Source: a virus. Taken from it: 46,765 nucleotides of DNA. The position numbers and the translations under genes are program-made. The first letter of the stretch is position 1; each line of letters starts with the position of its first letter. The stretch covers positions 1 to 46,765 of the IMG/VR virus record IMGVR_UViG_3300027279_000004. One strand, 5' to 3'. Below, piece by piece: positions 24,933 through 34,764 of the stretch. The notes under the pieces are model-generated. The model searched no databases, was not told the DNA's origin, and was given only the letters and a program-made list of their open reading frames with translations.

Positions 24933-27900
24933 TTAGAGAGCAATTGTTACACGCTCTGGTTGTCTTATTAGATTAACCATTAGTCTATCAGCAGGATAGA
25001 TTGGGGTAAAGTATGCATCTATCGTTAGGTTGCCACTAATTAAGGCACTTACAGGGTTTTTAGAGATACTAATTTCTGTCTTACTGTATTCAAGAATCAA
25101 ACCCTGTGACTTCCTAATCTCTAGATAATTATCAACTGCATCTTTAATCTGACGTACAGTTTGTTGTGTTAACGGCTCAGACTTAGCCCATTGCAGACTA
25201 AAGAATAGATCTTCCCTTATTACGTTATAAACACGTCTGATTGTATCCCAATACCAAGCAGGATCAGTAGAGAGTGTTCTTCCATTTAAGAAGTGTACAA
25301 TTCCACTACCTTCCTCTCGGTAAATAATATCTAGTCTATTCTGTGTATATTCGTTTCTAGCGGCATGCCCAACAGAAACATCAGTAGAAATTACATTTCT
25401 AATTTGAGGAGATGAAGCTCTTGCAGCAGTAGACACTTGGAACGGAGTCACTGCTATGTGACCCAGTGCGAAACCGGTAGGAGACACTGCATATTGACCT
25501 AAAATAGGTTGTCCTGCATAGGTTACCCATCCGGCAACCATTTTTCCATATCTAGAATTAGGTTGAGTTGCCATGTAGTTTCTAGCCTGTTGAGCAGTTA
25601 AGCCCTTAGGTGCAGCCAGAACAGCGAATCTCAAACCGTCTTCTTCTGAAGCAGTTTCAGCTTGCTGAATTAGCGCAAAGTGAATGCTGTCTAAGGTTTC
25701 AATAGGTCTACCTAACTCATCTGGTGTAGCAGCTACTCCAATAAGGTTTGCTTGAAGATTTCTTAGTACTTCTAAGCCATCTAAGAAATCTTTCTCATTA
25801 AGTGTAGGCCCTAAACTGCCGTATCTGAGATAAGCCTCAGTAGCTAAGTCTTGGCCACCTTCTAATCTTTCATAGTCTGCTGGAAGTACTACAATAGATA
25901 GAAGGTTACTTGTACGCGCTCTATACTCAATTAGATTACCTTGTACACCTACATCTTTAGCCTCTAGAATAAGCTCTAATCCGTTCAAACGGGCCTCAAC
26001 AGGTAGACTAGGTACACCTCCACCTAGCGTAGTTGTTTCAGTTGGATAACCTAAGAAGTTAAGTCTAGCTATCGCACTGCCATTTATATTTAGTGTTAGA
26101 GGTACAGTCGGTGTAAAAGTACCAGAAGTAGGTGTAAACGTAATAGTAGTACCAGAGGTACTAATACTATACGTTACACCATTTATTGTCCTAGATGATC
26201 CTAGTCCTGCGGCTAATTGTGCAGCAAGAGCAGAAGGTGTTGTTACGTTACCTGATATTGTAACTGCGGCGTTAGCAACGTTGATAACAGTGCCGTTTGT
26301 AACGTTTACAGGACCACTAATATTCAGAGTAAAGGTCCCTGGCCAAACACTAGACCAAGCAGCGCCGAACTGATTGCCACCTTCTTTAACAAAACCTGCG
26401 GCTGTGAAGGTTATTTCCTCAATATCTAACTCAGATGAGTCTATTAGTTTAAATTCAAGTGTGTTCGCATTAATCTTAGAGACTAATACTTCACTATTAC
26501 CGGTCCAAGAGGCTACGATTGCATTTGTAACCACTTCAATATCGGTTACAGGTGAAGCTAATGATCCTAAAGCAATAGTAGGCTGAGATAGTACTGTTCC
26601 GTCAGTTAGTTTAATTCGTGTTGTAACAATGGAACTAACTAGGTGTACGTCGGGATGCAAGTTTAGGATCTTAGAGTTATTTGATATATAGACATTTACA
26701 ACGTCAGTAGCTCGAGACTTAGTAATGTTTACAGGAGTTTCATCTACACCTGGATTTTTCTGTACAAAACGTATACCATCACCAGTAGGAAGAACGATTG
26801 TATCGTACCTTAAGTCGCCCGCAAAAGCTGCTTCTAAAGCATTTACCAATGTAAATCGGTTGTAGCCTCCAGCTGGTGCAGGTGCTGTAGTTACGCCTAA
26901 TACAGTTAAGGTATTACCTGCAGAAATGTTTGTACCACTTAAGAACCTAAGTGTAACAGCAGCTTTAGTACCAGAGTTGTTAATTAATCTTTCTACACCT
27001 TTAGCTATACTTTGAGCAGTGTCAAACTGTCTATAAGTATACTTAACTGTATTAACAATTGGAAATCCAGATCTACGATCTCTAATGTCTATAAATAGTG
27101 TTCCATCTGCAGATGCATCGGAAGCGAAAGATAGAGTTCCTATGGCTTTTGTATGGGTAGGTACTTTAGTTAGATCATCAGCAGTTTTACCTAGATATTG
27201 TAGGTTAACTAAATCTGAACGATTTGATATCGAGAGTAATGTATTACCCGAAGCTGTATAGAATACATCTTGTAGATCCAGTGAAGGTAAAAACTCCTCA
27301 AAGAAACCATTGGCAACCCTATTAGTCCTGCGGTAGTCAACAACCCGCATGTTAACTTTGCGAATAATGCCAAAGGTTTGTTGTGCAGGAGTAATTGTAA
27401 TAGCTACATCATTACCCCAGACACCAGGAGACTTTGCTAGTACCTTTAAAATCGGAGTATTATCCGCGTGATATAAAATTCTTTCAGCAACAGTCGGAGG
27501 ATCTTGCCCACCGGTAAATCTAGCCGGTGTGGTAGGAGCATACGTAGTTCCAACAGAAGGAGGAGTGGATATAATCCAACGACCGTTTGAAGCGTTGTTA
27601 TCCTTTACCCAACGACCGGGGTTAACAATAGTAAGAACCTCAGGTTTGATATGAGTAGCAGTTGTTACATCATCACCGTTATCAGTTGTTAGGTTATCTG
27701 GATCCCACTTATAAGTATTGAGAACTCCATTACCATCCCCTAGTTGAATAAGAAAAGGAGCCTCAACTCCAATCAGTGGGAAAGATCTTAATTCAGCTAG
27801 ATTTTGTCTATAAGCACCTTCTATATGATTAATTGTTACGTTAGTACCTGCTGAACTAAAATCTACAACTGGTGTCCCAGCTAAAGCATGAGCCCGAGTA

Positions 27901-28832
27901 GATGCAACTTGGAATGTGTTTGCAGTAACGTTTGTAACGTAGTAAATAGTTGTAGATGAGATGGGGTTGTTACCTACTTGTGGTGCAGTAGCAAACCCAA
28001 ATCTTATTCTGTCACCGACCTGTAAGTCATGACCGTTTAAGGTAATTACATCAGTAGTTACATCAATAGTTACAGGTAGGTTAGGTGCTATTGAGTTAAA
28101 AGTTGCTCGTATTTGCTTATCATTAGGTCTAATTACAGTAGGCAGTGATTCATCAGCATTGCTCGATGGCTCGTAGTTGTAATACAGACCAGTATAAAAT
28201 ACGTAGGCTGTTGATTGATTAGTTAACCTAGCGGACTCAACTTGCTTAAGTCTATCTACATCAACAATACCCGCACCGAACTGTTTAAGGGGGACAACAT
28301 GTACAGTCCAGTTATCTGTATGATATCCAAACTCCTGAGCAGTTACGTATAGTCTATTGCCTATTACTTCAGGTAGAACTCGCTGATTAGGGTCAGTTCC
28401 AATTGCCGTGGCAATCTTATCTCTGATCTTAAATTCACTATCACCGTTATTAATAGAGATAGAAGTAGCCTCAAATGCAACTTGACCTTTATCATCACGT
28501 ATTAATACCGTAACAACATGATTTACAGTAGCAGTGCCTCTAACTAATATTTCACCTCTACCTGCTCTGCCTTTAGACAATGCCCTAACTATAACAAAGT
28601 CTCTAGCACCTTGGTCCATGGCAGCTTGGACAGCTAGAGAACCTGGGTATAAGTCCTCTTCAAAGATTTTTCTAAGCTGTTCTCTGTTAGAAATAACAAT
28701 ACCTTCGTTTTGTGGACCTCTGGAGAAAGCTCCAACAAGACCTATTCTATTTTGAACTCTACTAACTGGTGGGCGTAACCCAACGTTATCTTCATTAAAG
28801 AATATTGAGGGATAAAGGGCGTCGATAGGCAC
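24933..28832 (-). CDS. Tail sheath protein, unusually large with beta-domain insertions
   Basis: A 1299-residue protein, about twice the size of T4 gp18. The N-terminus (YPSIFFNEDNVGLRPPVSRV, GLVGAFSRGPQNEGIVISN, SLAVQAAMDQGARDFVIVRA) and the C-terminal 300 residues (SGIVHFLNGRTLSTDPAWYW, IREDLFFSLQWAKSEPLTQQ, ALISGNLTIDAYFTPIYPAD) are clearly sheath. Between about residues 215 and 1000 are extra beta-domains. One near 235-330 has the phage module ITLNGHDLQVGDRIRF / YYVTNVTANTFQVAST; another near 840-960 is Thr/Val-rich and Ig-like. These probably decorate the outer sheath surface. The start is a GTG at 28832; an in-frame stop lies 15 bases upstream, so it cannot begin further out. Confidence 0.9.
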   Translation of the reverse strand: MPIDALYPSIFFNEDNVGLRPPVSRVQNRIGLVGAFSRGPQNEGIVISNREQLRKIFEEDLYPGSLAVQAAMDQGARDFVIVRALSKGRAGRGEILVRGTATVNHVVTVLIRDDKGQVAFEATSISINNGDSEFKIRDKIATAIGTDPNQRVLPEVIGNRLYVTAQEFGYHTDNWTVHVVPLKQFGAGIVDVDRLKQVESARLTNQSTAYVFYTGLYYNYEPSSNADESLPTVIRPNDKQIRATFNSIAPNLPVTIDVTTDVITLNGHDLQVGDRIRFGFATAPQVGNNPISSTTIYYVTNVTANTFQVASTRAHALAGTPVVDFSSAGTNVTINHIEGAYRQNLAELRSFPLIGVEAPFLIQLGDGNGVLNTYKWDPDNLTTDNGDDVTTATHIKPEVLTIVNPGRWVKDNNASNGRWIISTPPSVGTTYAPTTPARFTGGQDPPTVAERILYHADNTPILKVLAKSPGVWGNDVAITITPAQQTFGIIRKVNMRVVDYRRTNRVANGFFEEFLPSLDLQDVFYTASGNTLLSISNRSDLVNLQYLGKTADDLTKVPTHTKAIGTLSFASDASADGTLFIDIRDRRSGFPIVNTVKYTYRQFDTAQSIAKGVERLINNSGTKAAVTLRFLSGTNISAGNTLTVLGVTTAPAPAGGYNRFTLVNALEAAFAGDLRYDTIVLPTGDGIRFVQKNPGVDETPVNITKSRATDVVNVYISNNSKILNLHPDVHLVSSIVTTRIKLTDGTVLSQPTIALGSLASPVTDIEVVTNAIVASWTGNSEVLVSKINANTLEFKLIDSSELDIEEITFTAAGFVKEGGNQFGAAWSSVWPGTFTLNISGPVNVTNGTVINVANAAVTISGNVTTPSALAAQLAAGLGSSRTINGVTYSISTSGTTITFTPTSGTFTPTVPLTLNINGSAIARLNFLGYPTETTTLGGGVPSLPVEARLNGLELILEAKDVGVQGNLIEYRARTSNLLSIVVLPADYERLEGGQDLATEAYLRYGSLGPTLNEKDFLDGLEVLRNLQANLIGVAATPDELGRPIETLDSIHFALIQQAETASEEDGLRFAVLAAPKGLTAQQARNYMATQPNSRYGKMVAGWVTYAGQPILGQYAVSPTGFALGHIAVTPFQVSTAARASSPQIRNVISTDVSVGHAARNEYTQNRLDIIYREEGSGIVHFLNGRTLSTDPAWYWDTIRRVYNVIREDLFFSLQWAKSEPLTQQTVRQIKDAVDNYLEIRKSQGLILEYSKTEISISKNPVSALISGNLTIDAYFTPIYPADRLMVNLIRQPERVTIAL

Positions 28833-28941
28833 AGTCCGTCTCGCTTAGCTTGTAGGTTTACAGTATAAAGTTATTTAATACCCTAAATTACTTTTGAATC
28901 TGGGCATTAGCTAACATAAATTCAAAATCTGCGCAAGTTGT

Positions 28942-29784
28942 CTATTTTGGTACATAAATCTCCCTGGAAACCATAACAGGATCTGCTGCTACACGTTCAG
29001 TTCTAATCTTACTAAGACCTCTATAAGGCACGTCTGTAAATCTCCAATTCCACCATCTGGGAGCATTTACAGTTAGCTTCCAGAGTAAACCTATCTTATG
29101 CAGTACAACATGATCTTTCTCTGTCCAGTTCTGTGATAGAGGAGTTATATACTCAACATAGGAATCAGCATTTAGTGGCTGACCTTGTGCATATAAAATA
29201 CGCAAATCTGTTTCTAAAGCTAATCGGACTAGTTCAATATAGTCGTATAAAACATTTTCACCTGGATAAGTTACTATTGTTACCTCCCTAAAATTAGGAT
29301 TATTAGGGTTGCCACTGTCACTAAATTCTATTGGATTTTCAGGAACAATACAATCTAGTCCGGGATTCTCTGTATATGGTGCAGGTACATAATAACTAAA
29401 AAATTCTTTTTGATATCCTCGATACGTTAATACAATGTTTAAAGTTACTGTAGTCTTAGTAAACTGACCTGGGCCTGTGCCCATATTAAAGTCATGCATT
29501 ACCATTGCAGCATTTAACGAATTTGTAGTAAGTATGCTGCCTTCCCGATGATATGGGTACACTAATAGACTTAAACCATCATTTTCTATGTTTGTACCAT
29601 CATATGTTCTTGCATTTGTTATATAAAGCTTTTTAGAGGGGTCTCTAGGGTCACGTATAGGAGGATTAACCAGAAGTGGGTGGTTTAATAGACCTAACAA
29701 AGTTGCATCCATTAATAGGCCTAGAGAAGCCCTTAAGTGTGGATGTGAACCATCATTTTGAGGATAGTAAATAGGATGCGGCAT
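28942..29784 (-). CDS. Candidate tail terminator/neck protein
   Basis: A 280-residue protein immediately upstream of the sheath, where tail terminator or head-tail completion genes usually lie. It begins MPHPIYYPQNDGSHPHLRAS with a His-rich stretch, then a long helix-like segment (LGLLMDATLLGLLNHPLLVN) and a strand-rich middle (QFTKTTVTLNIVLTYRGYQK). The C-terminal part is Trp/Arg-rich (VNAPRWWNWRFTDVPYRGLS). A helix around DYIELVRLALETDLRILYA resembles gp15/gpU-type terminators in size and order, but I cannot assign the family by motif alone. A 109-base gap follows before the sheath's GTG. Confidence 0.55.
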   Translation of the reverse strand: MPHPIYYPQNDGSHPHLRASLGLLMDATLLGLLNHPLLVNPPIRDPRDPSKKLYITNARTYDGTNIENDGLSLLVYPYHREGSILTTNSLNAAMVMHDFNMGTGPGQFTKTTVTLNIVLTYRGYQKEFFSYYVPAPYTENPGLDCIVPENPIEFSDSGNPNNPNFREVTIVTYPGENVLYDYIELVRLALETDLRILYAQGQPLNADSYVEYITPLSQNWTEKDHVVLHKIGLLWKLTVNAPRWWNWRFTDVPYRGLSKIRTERVAADPVMVSREIYVPK

Positions 29785-31868
29785 TATGGTTTATACCCAC
29801 CTGCATATATACTATTTAGTTTGTCTCTAACGTACTGATGTCGGTCAGAAAACTTCTGCCTTACTAATAATGCACTACCTTTGCCATCTGTAATAAAACC
29901 ATTAGGATTTGAGCCATCTGCTTGAATTGATGTTGGTTTTACTAAAGGACTGGTTAAGTAAATAGATTTAGGTTCATTTGTAAATGAACTCAGTGGTTCA
30001 GAGTAGTTACCAGTTGCAATAGATATTGGAGCAGGTAGTTCAGTGAAGTCTATAACTACTGCTATAGTTAACGGTTCAGCTCTATTTACTGCACATGTTA
30101 CAGCATTAGTATTCTTTATGATTGCACCGATAACGTTGTTTGTTTTGTAGTAGTTAAACAAACTATGGTTAAATGCTTGCGCTATCCGTGCAGCACTAGC
30201 ACCTGCAGGCACTCTAAATGAGATAGAAGATACGATTGGTAAATTATCTGAGTCTTCAGTAGAATAGCCTGTTGTATTAGCAGGTAAAGTCGTAGTATTA
30301 GGTCCAGTGACTCTGTACTTGAAAATGCCAAACGGAATTGTATTCCCAACTACTTCTGATTCTTTAACATCTTCTTCAGTTAGAGTATGAAAATAAGAAC
30401 CCCAAGCAATTTCATTATCTACACGAAAATAAAAAGTGTTTATATTACTTAGATCTTCTAGTGGTGTTAGTCCGGTAACATCTTTGGCATCTTTTGCAGA
30501 ACCGAGTTGTAAAAAGATTCCGTGAGGACCTGTACGTGTTAACTCGTTATAATCAGCCTTTGTTCCGTATTTAATTTCATGAAAACCTAATTTAGGATAC
30601 TCCTCTTCGAGTATCCACACACCGTTATTACTAGGAAAATTAGGATCAGTACTACTAACACAACGCCATTTATATCCCTTATACAGCCTATTCCTTAAGG
30701 TAGGAGGTAGAGTTGCAGTTACATCAACCGTACCTAATGTATAATTACCAATAAACTCACTGTTTGGAACGGCTGTTACTTGCCAAAATATTGCTCCAGG
30801 AGTCGGTGTAGGTAATGTAGAGTATATCCCACCACCTGTTGTTGCTGGACTTGTAGGAGGAGCAACAGAACCACCTGGACCTACTGTAAAAACACTATTA
30901 CCTACACCAAAGGCTCTATCTAGATCACTTTGACTTGGTACGGAACCTACGAAATATAAATATCTACGGAATACTAAGTTTACAGATTCAGCACTCTGAA
31001 TAATTTCCTTATCTCTAGCTACAGCTGTTAATCGTTCTAATGCAACCTCTATTTGATAGATCTGATTGCTATCTGGCGGCAAGTCTGCTTTAGGTACGAT
31101 TTCGATCTTAGCCGGTGTTCTCCCACCTGCATTTAGCACAGTTAAAATTCGCTTCGACCTGTTGTTAATTGCATTTTGAACCTGCATTGCTAACTGCAGT
31201 GGTTTAGTGTAGTTAGGCACCTCGTAGTAAGCAGGTTCTGGAGTAGATCCTACAATTACTTCCATGATTGCTCGTTCGTACCAATTAAGCTCTATCCTCT
31301 CATACAAGGTGTCTGTTAGAGGATCATAAGCTGGAGCGAAGTAAAAAGATATATCATCAAAAGGTGATTTAGTAGGAGCTTTCAAAGGAGCTTCACTTGC
31401 TGAACAACATAGTTCCTGTTTAAGCTGTTCTAGTGTAGCTGTGGCTATCTTCTCTAAATGCTTAGCTAAATCAGCATAGTTGTCTACAATATGGAAAGTT
31501 TTAGAAGTCAGTATAGACGCTGCATACGCACTGGCTATCCAGGCAATAGAACTTGCAAACGAGTTATCCGGAGAATCAAATAAAGCTTGTCTGAAAACCT
31601 GTTCATCACCAAATTCTGTGCTAGGACTAGATTGCGGATCATAGAATACAGGTAACCCAGTATTCTTTACTTTTGCGGTTTTTAGGTAAAACCAGATTCT
31701 TGGATAGGCTAAATTCTTTAGAGTAAATTCTATTTCCTCATCCGAAACCGTATTAGGATCTAACAATACATTGTGTGTACGAACCATACGTACACATCGT
31801 TTAAAAAAAGAGTCGCCGTAACCGATTAACGACGACCCAAATACGTTATCATTGCTAGTCCAAGGCAT
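29784..31868 (-). CDS. Unknown neck/head-tail junction protein, 694 aa
   Basis: The protein begins MPWTSNDNVFGSSLIGYGDS. The first 250 residues are mixed helical and strand (FFKRCVRMVRTHNVLLDPNT, TSKTFHIVDNYADLAKHLEK). The centre carries a low-complexity Pro/Thr/Gly linker (VAPPTSPATTGGGIYSTLPT). The C-terminal half is beta-rich with a Ser/Thr/Asn-rich surface, like an adhesin or neck-fibre domain. No catalytic motif is seen. Overlap of one base with the next gene and its place between head and tail genes suggest a neck or head-completion structural protein. Family not recognised. Confidence 0.55.
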   Translation of the reverse strand: MPWTSNDNVFGSSLIGYGDSFFKRCVRMVRTHNVLLDPNTVSDEEIEFTLKNLAYPRIWFYLKTAKVKNTGLPVFYDPQSSPSTEFGDEQVFRQALFDSPDNSFASSIAWIASAYAASILTSKTFHIVDNYADLAKHLEKIATATLEQLKQELCCSASEAPLKAPTKSPFDDISFYFAPAYDPLTDTLYERIELNWYERAIMEVIVGSTPEPAYYEVPNYTKPLQLAMQVQNAINNRSKRILTVLNAGGRTPAKIEIVPKADLPPDSNQIYQIEVALERLTAVARDKEIIQSAESVNLVFRRYLYFVGSVPSQSDLDRAFGVGNSVFTVGPGGSVAPPTSPATTGGGIYSTLPTPTPGAIFWQVTAVPNSEFIGNYTLGTVDVTATLPPTLRNRLYKGYKWRCVSSTDPNFPSNNGVWILEEEYPKLGFHEIKYGTKADYNELTRTGPHGIFLQLGSAKDAKDVTGLTPLEDLSNINTFYFRVDNEIAWGSYFHTLTEEDVKESEVVGNTIPFGIFKYRVTGPNTTTLPANTTGYSTEDSDNLPIVSSISFRVPAGASAARIAQAFNHSLFNYYKTNNVIGAIIKNTNAVTCAVNRAEPLTIAVVIDFTELPAPISIATGNYSEPLSSFTNEPKSIYLTSPLVKPTSIQADGSNPNGFITDGKGSALLVRQKFSDRHQYVRDKLNSIYAGGYKP

Positions 31869-31891
31869 GCTGACCTTCTATAGATAAATCA

Positions 31892-32485
31892 CTATGACTC
31901 ATCGTTTAGGACTTCTTCTACTAAAGCTTGATCTCTAACATAATCAGGAAACTCTAACTTAAGAATTGCTTGAATTGCTTGTGCTTTATTTTTATAAGTA
32001 ATGTTCATTCTGTCGCAGAGGTCTTTTATATCCCTAGCTAGAAGTGAGTTTAATTCACTCTCTCTTTCTGAATATCTAACTTCAATTGATTTAGGCTCAG
32101 ATTCTTCGTTTACATAGTAAAAGGGATTAATTACCTCTGCAACTACGTTTGTTTCTTTTTTTCTATTTACCTCTTCATCATAGGTATTAGTATTTTCGAC
32201 AACCTCAGTTTGTCTATTATCAACATCAGATTGGTTATCAATATCTTCAATTTGTCCCTGGTTAATGTTTATTAAGATGGTAGGTTCTGGTCTCTTTATT
32301 CCAAATGAAACTAAGCCACATGAACTGGCTTTAAATTCATCTGAAACAAACATTATGTTTTCGAGTATATGTCCACTTGCACCTTGTTTAAGTACTTCAG
32401 CTTCGTAATCATCTAGTTCATAGATGTTACTAACAACTAATTCTGGATATTGTTTGATAATGCTTAGAACTTTAAAGTATGCCAT
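31892..32485 (-). CDS. Small head-module protein with SAP/HeH-like C-terminus
   Basis: A 197-residue protein. Residues 1-75 look folded (FKVLSIIKQYPELVVSNIYE). Residues 76-140 are an acidic, Asn/Asp/Glu-rich linker. Residues 146-179 (LNSLLARDIKDLCDRMNITY then KNKAQAIQAILKLEF) match the helix-extended-helix pattern of SAP, HeH and Rho-N-terminal domains, which bind nucleic acid or act as small docking modules. Similar small proteins occur after capsid genes in Mu- and lambda-type phages. The gene follows the decoration gene after a strong hairpin. The domain call is moderate; a DNA-contacting or head-completion role is inferred. Confidence 0.6.
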   Translation of the reverse strand: MAYFKVLSIIKQYPELVVSNIYELDDYEAEVLKQGASGHILENIMFVSDEFKASSCGLVSFGIKRPEPTILININQGQIEDIDNQSDVDNRQTEVVENTNTYDEEVNRKKETNVVAEVINPFYYVNEESEPKSIEVRYSERESELNSLLARDIKDLCDRMNITYKNKAQAIQAILKLEFPDYVRDQALVEEVLNDES

Positions 32486-32506
32486 ATGAATCCTAAAATC
32501 CTTTTT

Positions 32507-32546
32507 ACAGTGTGGTAGATTGATTGATTCAATACTACCACACTGT
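32507..32546. terminator. Strong intergenic hairpin after decoration gene
   Basis: A 12-bp perfect stem (ACAGTGTGGTAG 32507-32518, CTACCACACTGT 32535-32546), extended past a one-base bulge by ATTGA/TCAAT, closes on a 5-base loop. On the minus strand it is followed by AAAAAGG rather than a T run. It may therefore act as an RNA 3'-end stabiliser or processing site rather than a canonical terminator. Confidence 0.55.
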
Positions 32547-32558
32547 GAATACTAAATG

Positions 32559-33458
32559 TTAACGAGTATAAGGTTGAAAGACCTCCGCTTGGCTTGTATC
32601 AACTGTGGTAGCTCCAGTTATACGACCTAGATAGATAGACTTATCTCGGAATTCTACACGCTGTCCAGCAATTACCATACCTTTTGTAGTAAAACTGTCA
32701 CCACGCGGGGTATTAGATAAGCCGAATGCTATCTTTTTAGATAGAGAAACACCAGCAGGGGAAGATGCATTTAAACCGTGGATAACAGCATCTCTAACTA
32801 TTGCTTCAGTTACATCACCTTCATAAGTTGCGTCTCTACCAGCAACTAAGACAATTGTTAGGTTTAGACCTAAAGTAGCATCCACAGCATTGACTGTATT
32901 ACCAGAAACGGAGAAGTTCTTTCCGTTTACCCTAACTACTTGGTTTGCTGGGTTAGCGTTATGCGTAATATATTCAATACGCAGCTTATTTACTTTATGT
33001 CCAGGATTTACAACAATATCAACTACAAGAGGATTAGTACGAACTGATCCAGTCGCAGTCAACTGACTAACAGAAAATGGATCCACTTTATACATAGGAG
33101 CTGGTGTTACTGCCCAAACATCAACTGGTGCAGTAGTAGAGATAGCTCCACCAGTTACAGCATCAGATACAGCTGTAACTGCAGGAGTAGATGTTAGAGA
33201 CAGTCCTCCAGCTGCAGCGGCAACTAAATCTGGATCACTAGGTGTTAACCCGGGAAAGTCATAGACAAGTTCTCCGATTAAGAGTTTCCCAGGAGTTACA
33301 ACAAAACCTGGTTGGTTGCCAGATGTAGTTGCATCTATATCAGGTAAATACATTAATTTGACACCTTCAACGATACCTTTTCTGGTACGCTCGCTGATAG
33401 TATCACCAGCAGCTACGCTAGCTCCTGGAATTAGTTGTAACAGTTTATCTAAGGCCAT
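32559..33458 (-). CDS. Probable capsid decoration/cement protein
   Basis: A 299-residue protein immediately downstream of the major capsid gene and separated from it by a strong hairpin. It begins MALDKLLQLIPGASVAAGDT, is rich in Val, Thr, Ala and Gly and looks beta-sandwich-like throughout (GFVVTPGKLLIGELVYDFPG, VVDIVVNPGHKVNKLRIEYI, GLNLTIVLVAGRDATYEGDV). The C-terminus has GMVIAGQRVEFRDKSIYLGR. Size and composition fit capsid-stabilising or head-decoration proteins that follow capsid genes in many phages. It is flanked by hairpins on both sides, consistent with a separately stable, abundant transcript. Function is inferred from position and composition. Confidence 0.6.
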   Translation of the reverse strand: MALDKLLQLIPGASVAAGDTISERTRKGIVEGVKLMYLPDIDATTSGNQPGFVVTPGKLLIGELVYDFPGLTPSDPDLVAAAAGGLSLTSTPAVTAVSDAVTGGAISTTAPVDVWAVTPAPMYKVDPFSVSQLTATGSVRTNPLVVDIVVNPGHKVNKLRIEYITHNANPANQVVRVNGKNFSVSGNTVNAVDATLGLNLTIVLVAGRDATYEGDVTEAIVRDAVIHGLNASSPAGVSLSKKIAFGLSNTPRGDSFTTKGMVIAGQRVEFRDKSIYLGRITGATTVDTSQAEVFQPYTR

Positions 33459-33489
33459 AGTTTATATTTCTCCAACTATTTTAGGGTTT

Positions 33490-33514
33490 ACAGGGGGTAT
33501 TGAATACCCCCTGT
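33490..33514. terminator. Strong GC-rich hairpin between capsid and decoration genes
   Basis: An 11-bp perfect stem (ACAGGGGGTAT 33490-33500, ATACCCCCTGT 33504-33514) with a 3-base loop, in otherwise AT-rich DNA. The T run (GTTTTATT) follows only on the plus strand; on the minus strand AAACCC follows. It is probably a partial terminator or RNA-stabilising stem downstream of the capsid gene. Confidence 0.55.
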
Positions 33515-33527
33515 TTTATTCAACTAA

Positions 33528-34736
33528 CTACTGGACTTGAGTATGATCGAAGCTAGGTACCGTTAGAGTTACTAACCCAGTGTTCACAACTCTCTTGACT
33601 TCAGCTTCAGTGGATACATCAATTAATCTAACCCAATCAGGATAGATAAAGTGTGGGATTAAGTTATCTCCTAACTGAACTAATCTACCACCAGGTGCCT
33701 GAGGAGGCTCTAAATCGCGCGTAGAGACACGGACGTACATGCCAGGCTTCATATCGGGGTTCTCGCCAAGAGTATGGGTTGTACGCCCAACAATGGCTGA
33801 ACCACGCTGCTTAGCAACTATTGCTACTTTATGTGGAGGCCAAACTTCTGTAACCTTAAATCCATTAGCTGGGTCTTCATATAGAGTATCTACAACTACT
33901 ACTTTTAGACCAGCAATAGAAGTAAGCTTACCACCCTCCATTGTTGCATAGCCTTGATAGGCTGCTAGACTAGCACCCACGAAGCCTTGAGGAGCATTGC
34001 TACCACCAGTTAATGGAGCCGGTATGTAAAAGCCCATGTTAGCTCTTACAGCTGGGTGGTTCTCCAGAATAAACCGCATATGCTTAGACATAATAATATG
34101 CGTAGGCTCAGCTTTGCCTAACGCATGTAATTCGTACTTATGTCTAAGCAGTATTTGAATAGGATCAGAAGTCTGATTTGTAAAGAAATCACTAGTAGTT
34201 AGAGTAACTAGGTTAGCAGGGTGGAAGTTAGCCGATAGAGAAATGCCAACCTTAGTACGGGGGTCTACATAAGACACCCCACCTAGCATTTGCTTAGCAC
34301 GAACAACCCGAATAAAGTTGTTACGTCTTTCAACTAGACGTTGCATTACTCGGGCAACTTCCTCTAAACCTGCTCCAACCTCATTGTAAGTACCAAACTT
34401 ACGTAGATGGTTTATGGTTACTTGAGAAATTAGTGCAGACTCCCGAATAGGGAAGGGAGTGACTTCCTTCTCGTCATAGCTATCATCCGGAACGAATACG
34501 TCAGGTTGTCCAAAGTTGACCAGCGGAGTAATACCTACACCGGTTTTACGACGCTGGATTTTTACTTTAAAAGCTGATATATTTTCATCGGGAAAGAACT
34601 CGGCAAGTGGATCCCCATTATTTTGATCTTCTAGTTGTGCGAAGTACTCCGCAACCTCTAGAAGCTCTGTATAACCTAAGCCGAGAATAGGCGCACCATC
34701 TTGATATGGGGTGTTTAAAGCAGTAGGGGCAAGCAT
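33528..34736 (-). CDS. Major capsid protein, lambda gpE-like
   Basis: A 402-residue protein of the phage capsid E type (HK97 fold). Recognisable segments include an N-terminal region (LLEVAEYFAQLEDQNNGDPL), KVKIQRRKTGVGITPLVNFG, the spine region (EVARVMQRLVERRNNFIRVV, RAKQMLGG, DPRTKVGISL), PTHIIMSKHMRFILENHPAV, and the C-terminal VWPPHKVAIVAKQRGSAIVG. It follows the protease-scaffold gene, the usual order. The ribosome-binding site AGGAG (plus 34748-34752) lies 11 bases before the ATG. A GC-rich hairpin sits just beyond the stop. It is longer than lambda gpE (341 residues). High confidence. Confidence 0.9.
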   Translation of the reverse strand: MLAPTALNTPYQDGAPILGLGYTELLEVAEYFAQLEDQNNGDPLAEFFPDENISAFKVKIQRRKTGVGITPLVNFGQPDVFVPDDSYDEKEVTPFPIRESALISQVTINHLRKFGTYNEVGAGLEEVARVMQRLVERRNNFIRVVRAKQMLGGVSYVDPRTKVGISLSANFHPANLVTLTTSDFFTNQTSDPIQILLRHKYELHALGKAEPTHIIMSKHMRFILENHPAVRANMGFYIPAPLTGGSNAPQGFVGASLAAYQGYATMEGGKLTSIAGLKVVVVDTLYEDPANGFKVTEVWPPHKVAIVAKQRGSAIVGRTTHTLGENPDMKPGMYVRVSTRDLEPPQAPGGRLVQLGDNLIPHFIYPDWVRLIDVSTEAEVKRVVNTGLVTLTVPSFDHTQVQ

Positions 34737-34764
34737 TTATTTTATGTCTCCTAGATGGTTTACC

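Noticed and set aside
28833-28941. Possible promoter ahead of the sheath gene
   Set aside because: A TATACT is present, but the region 17 bases upstream (TAATTT) does not resemble a -35; no hairpin or other signal was seen in this 109-base gap.
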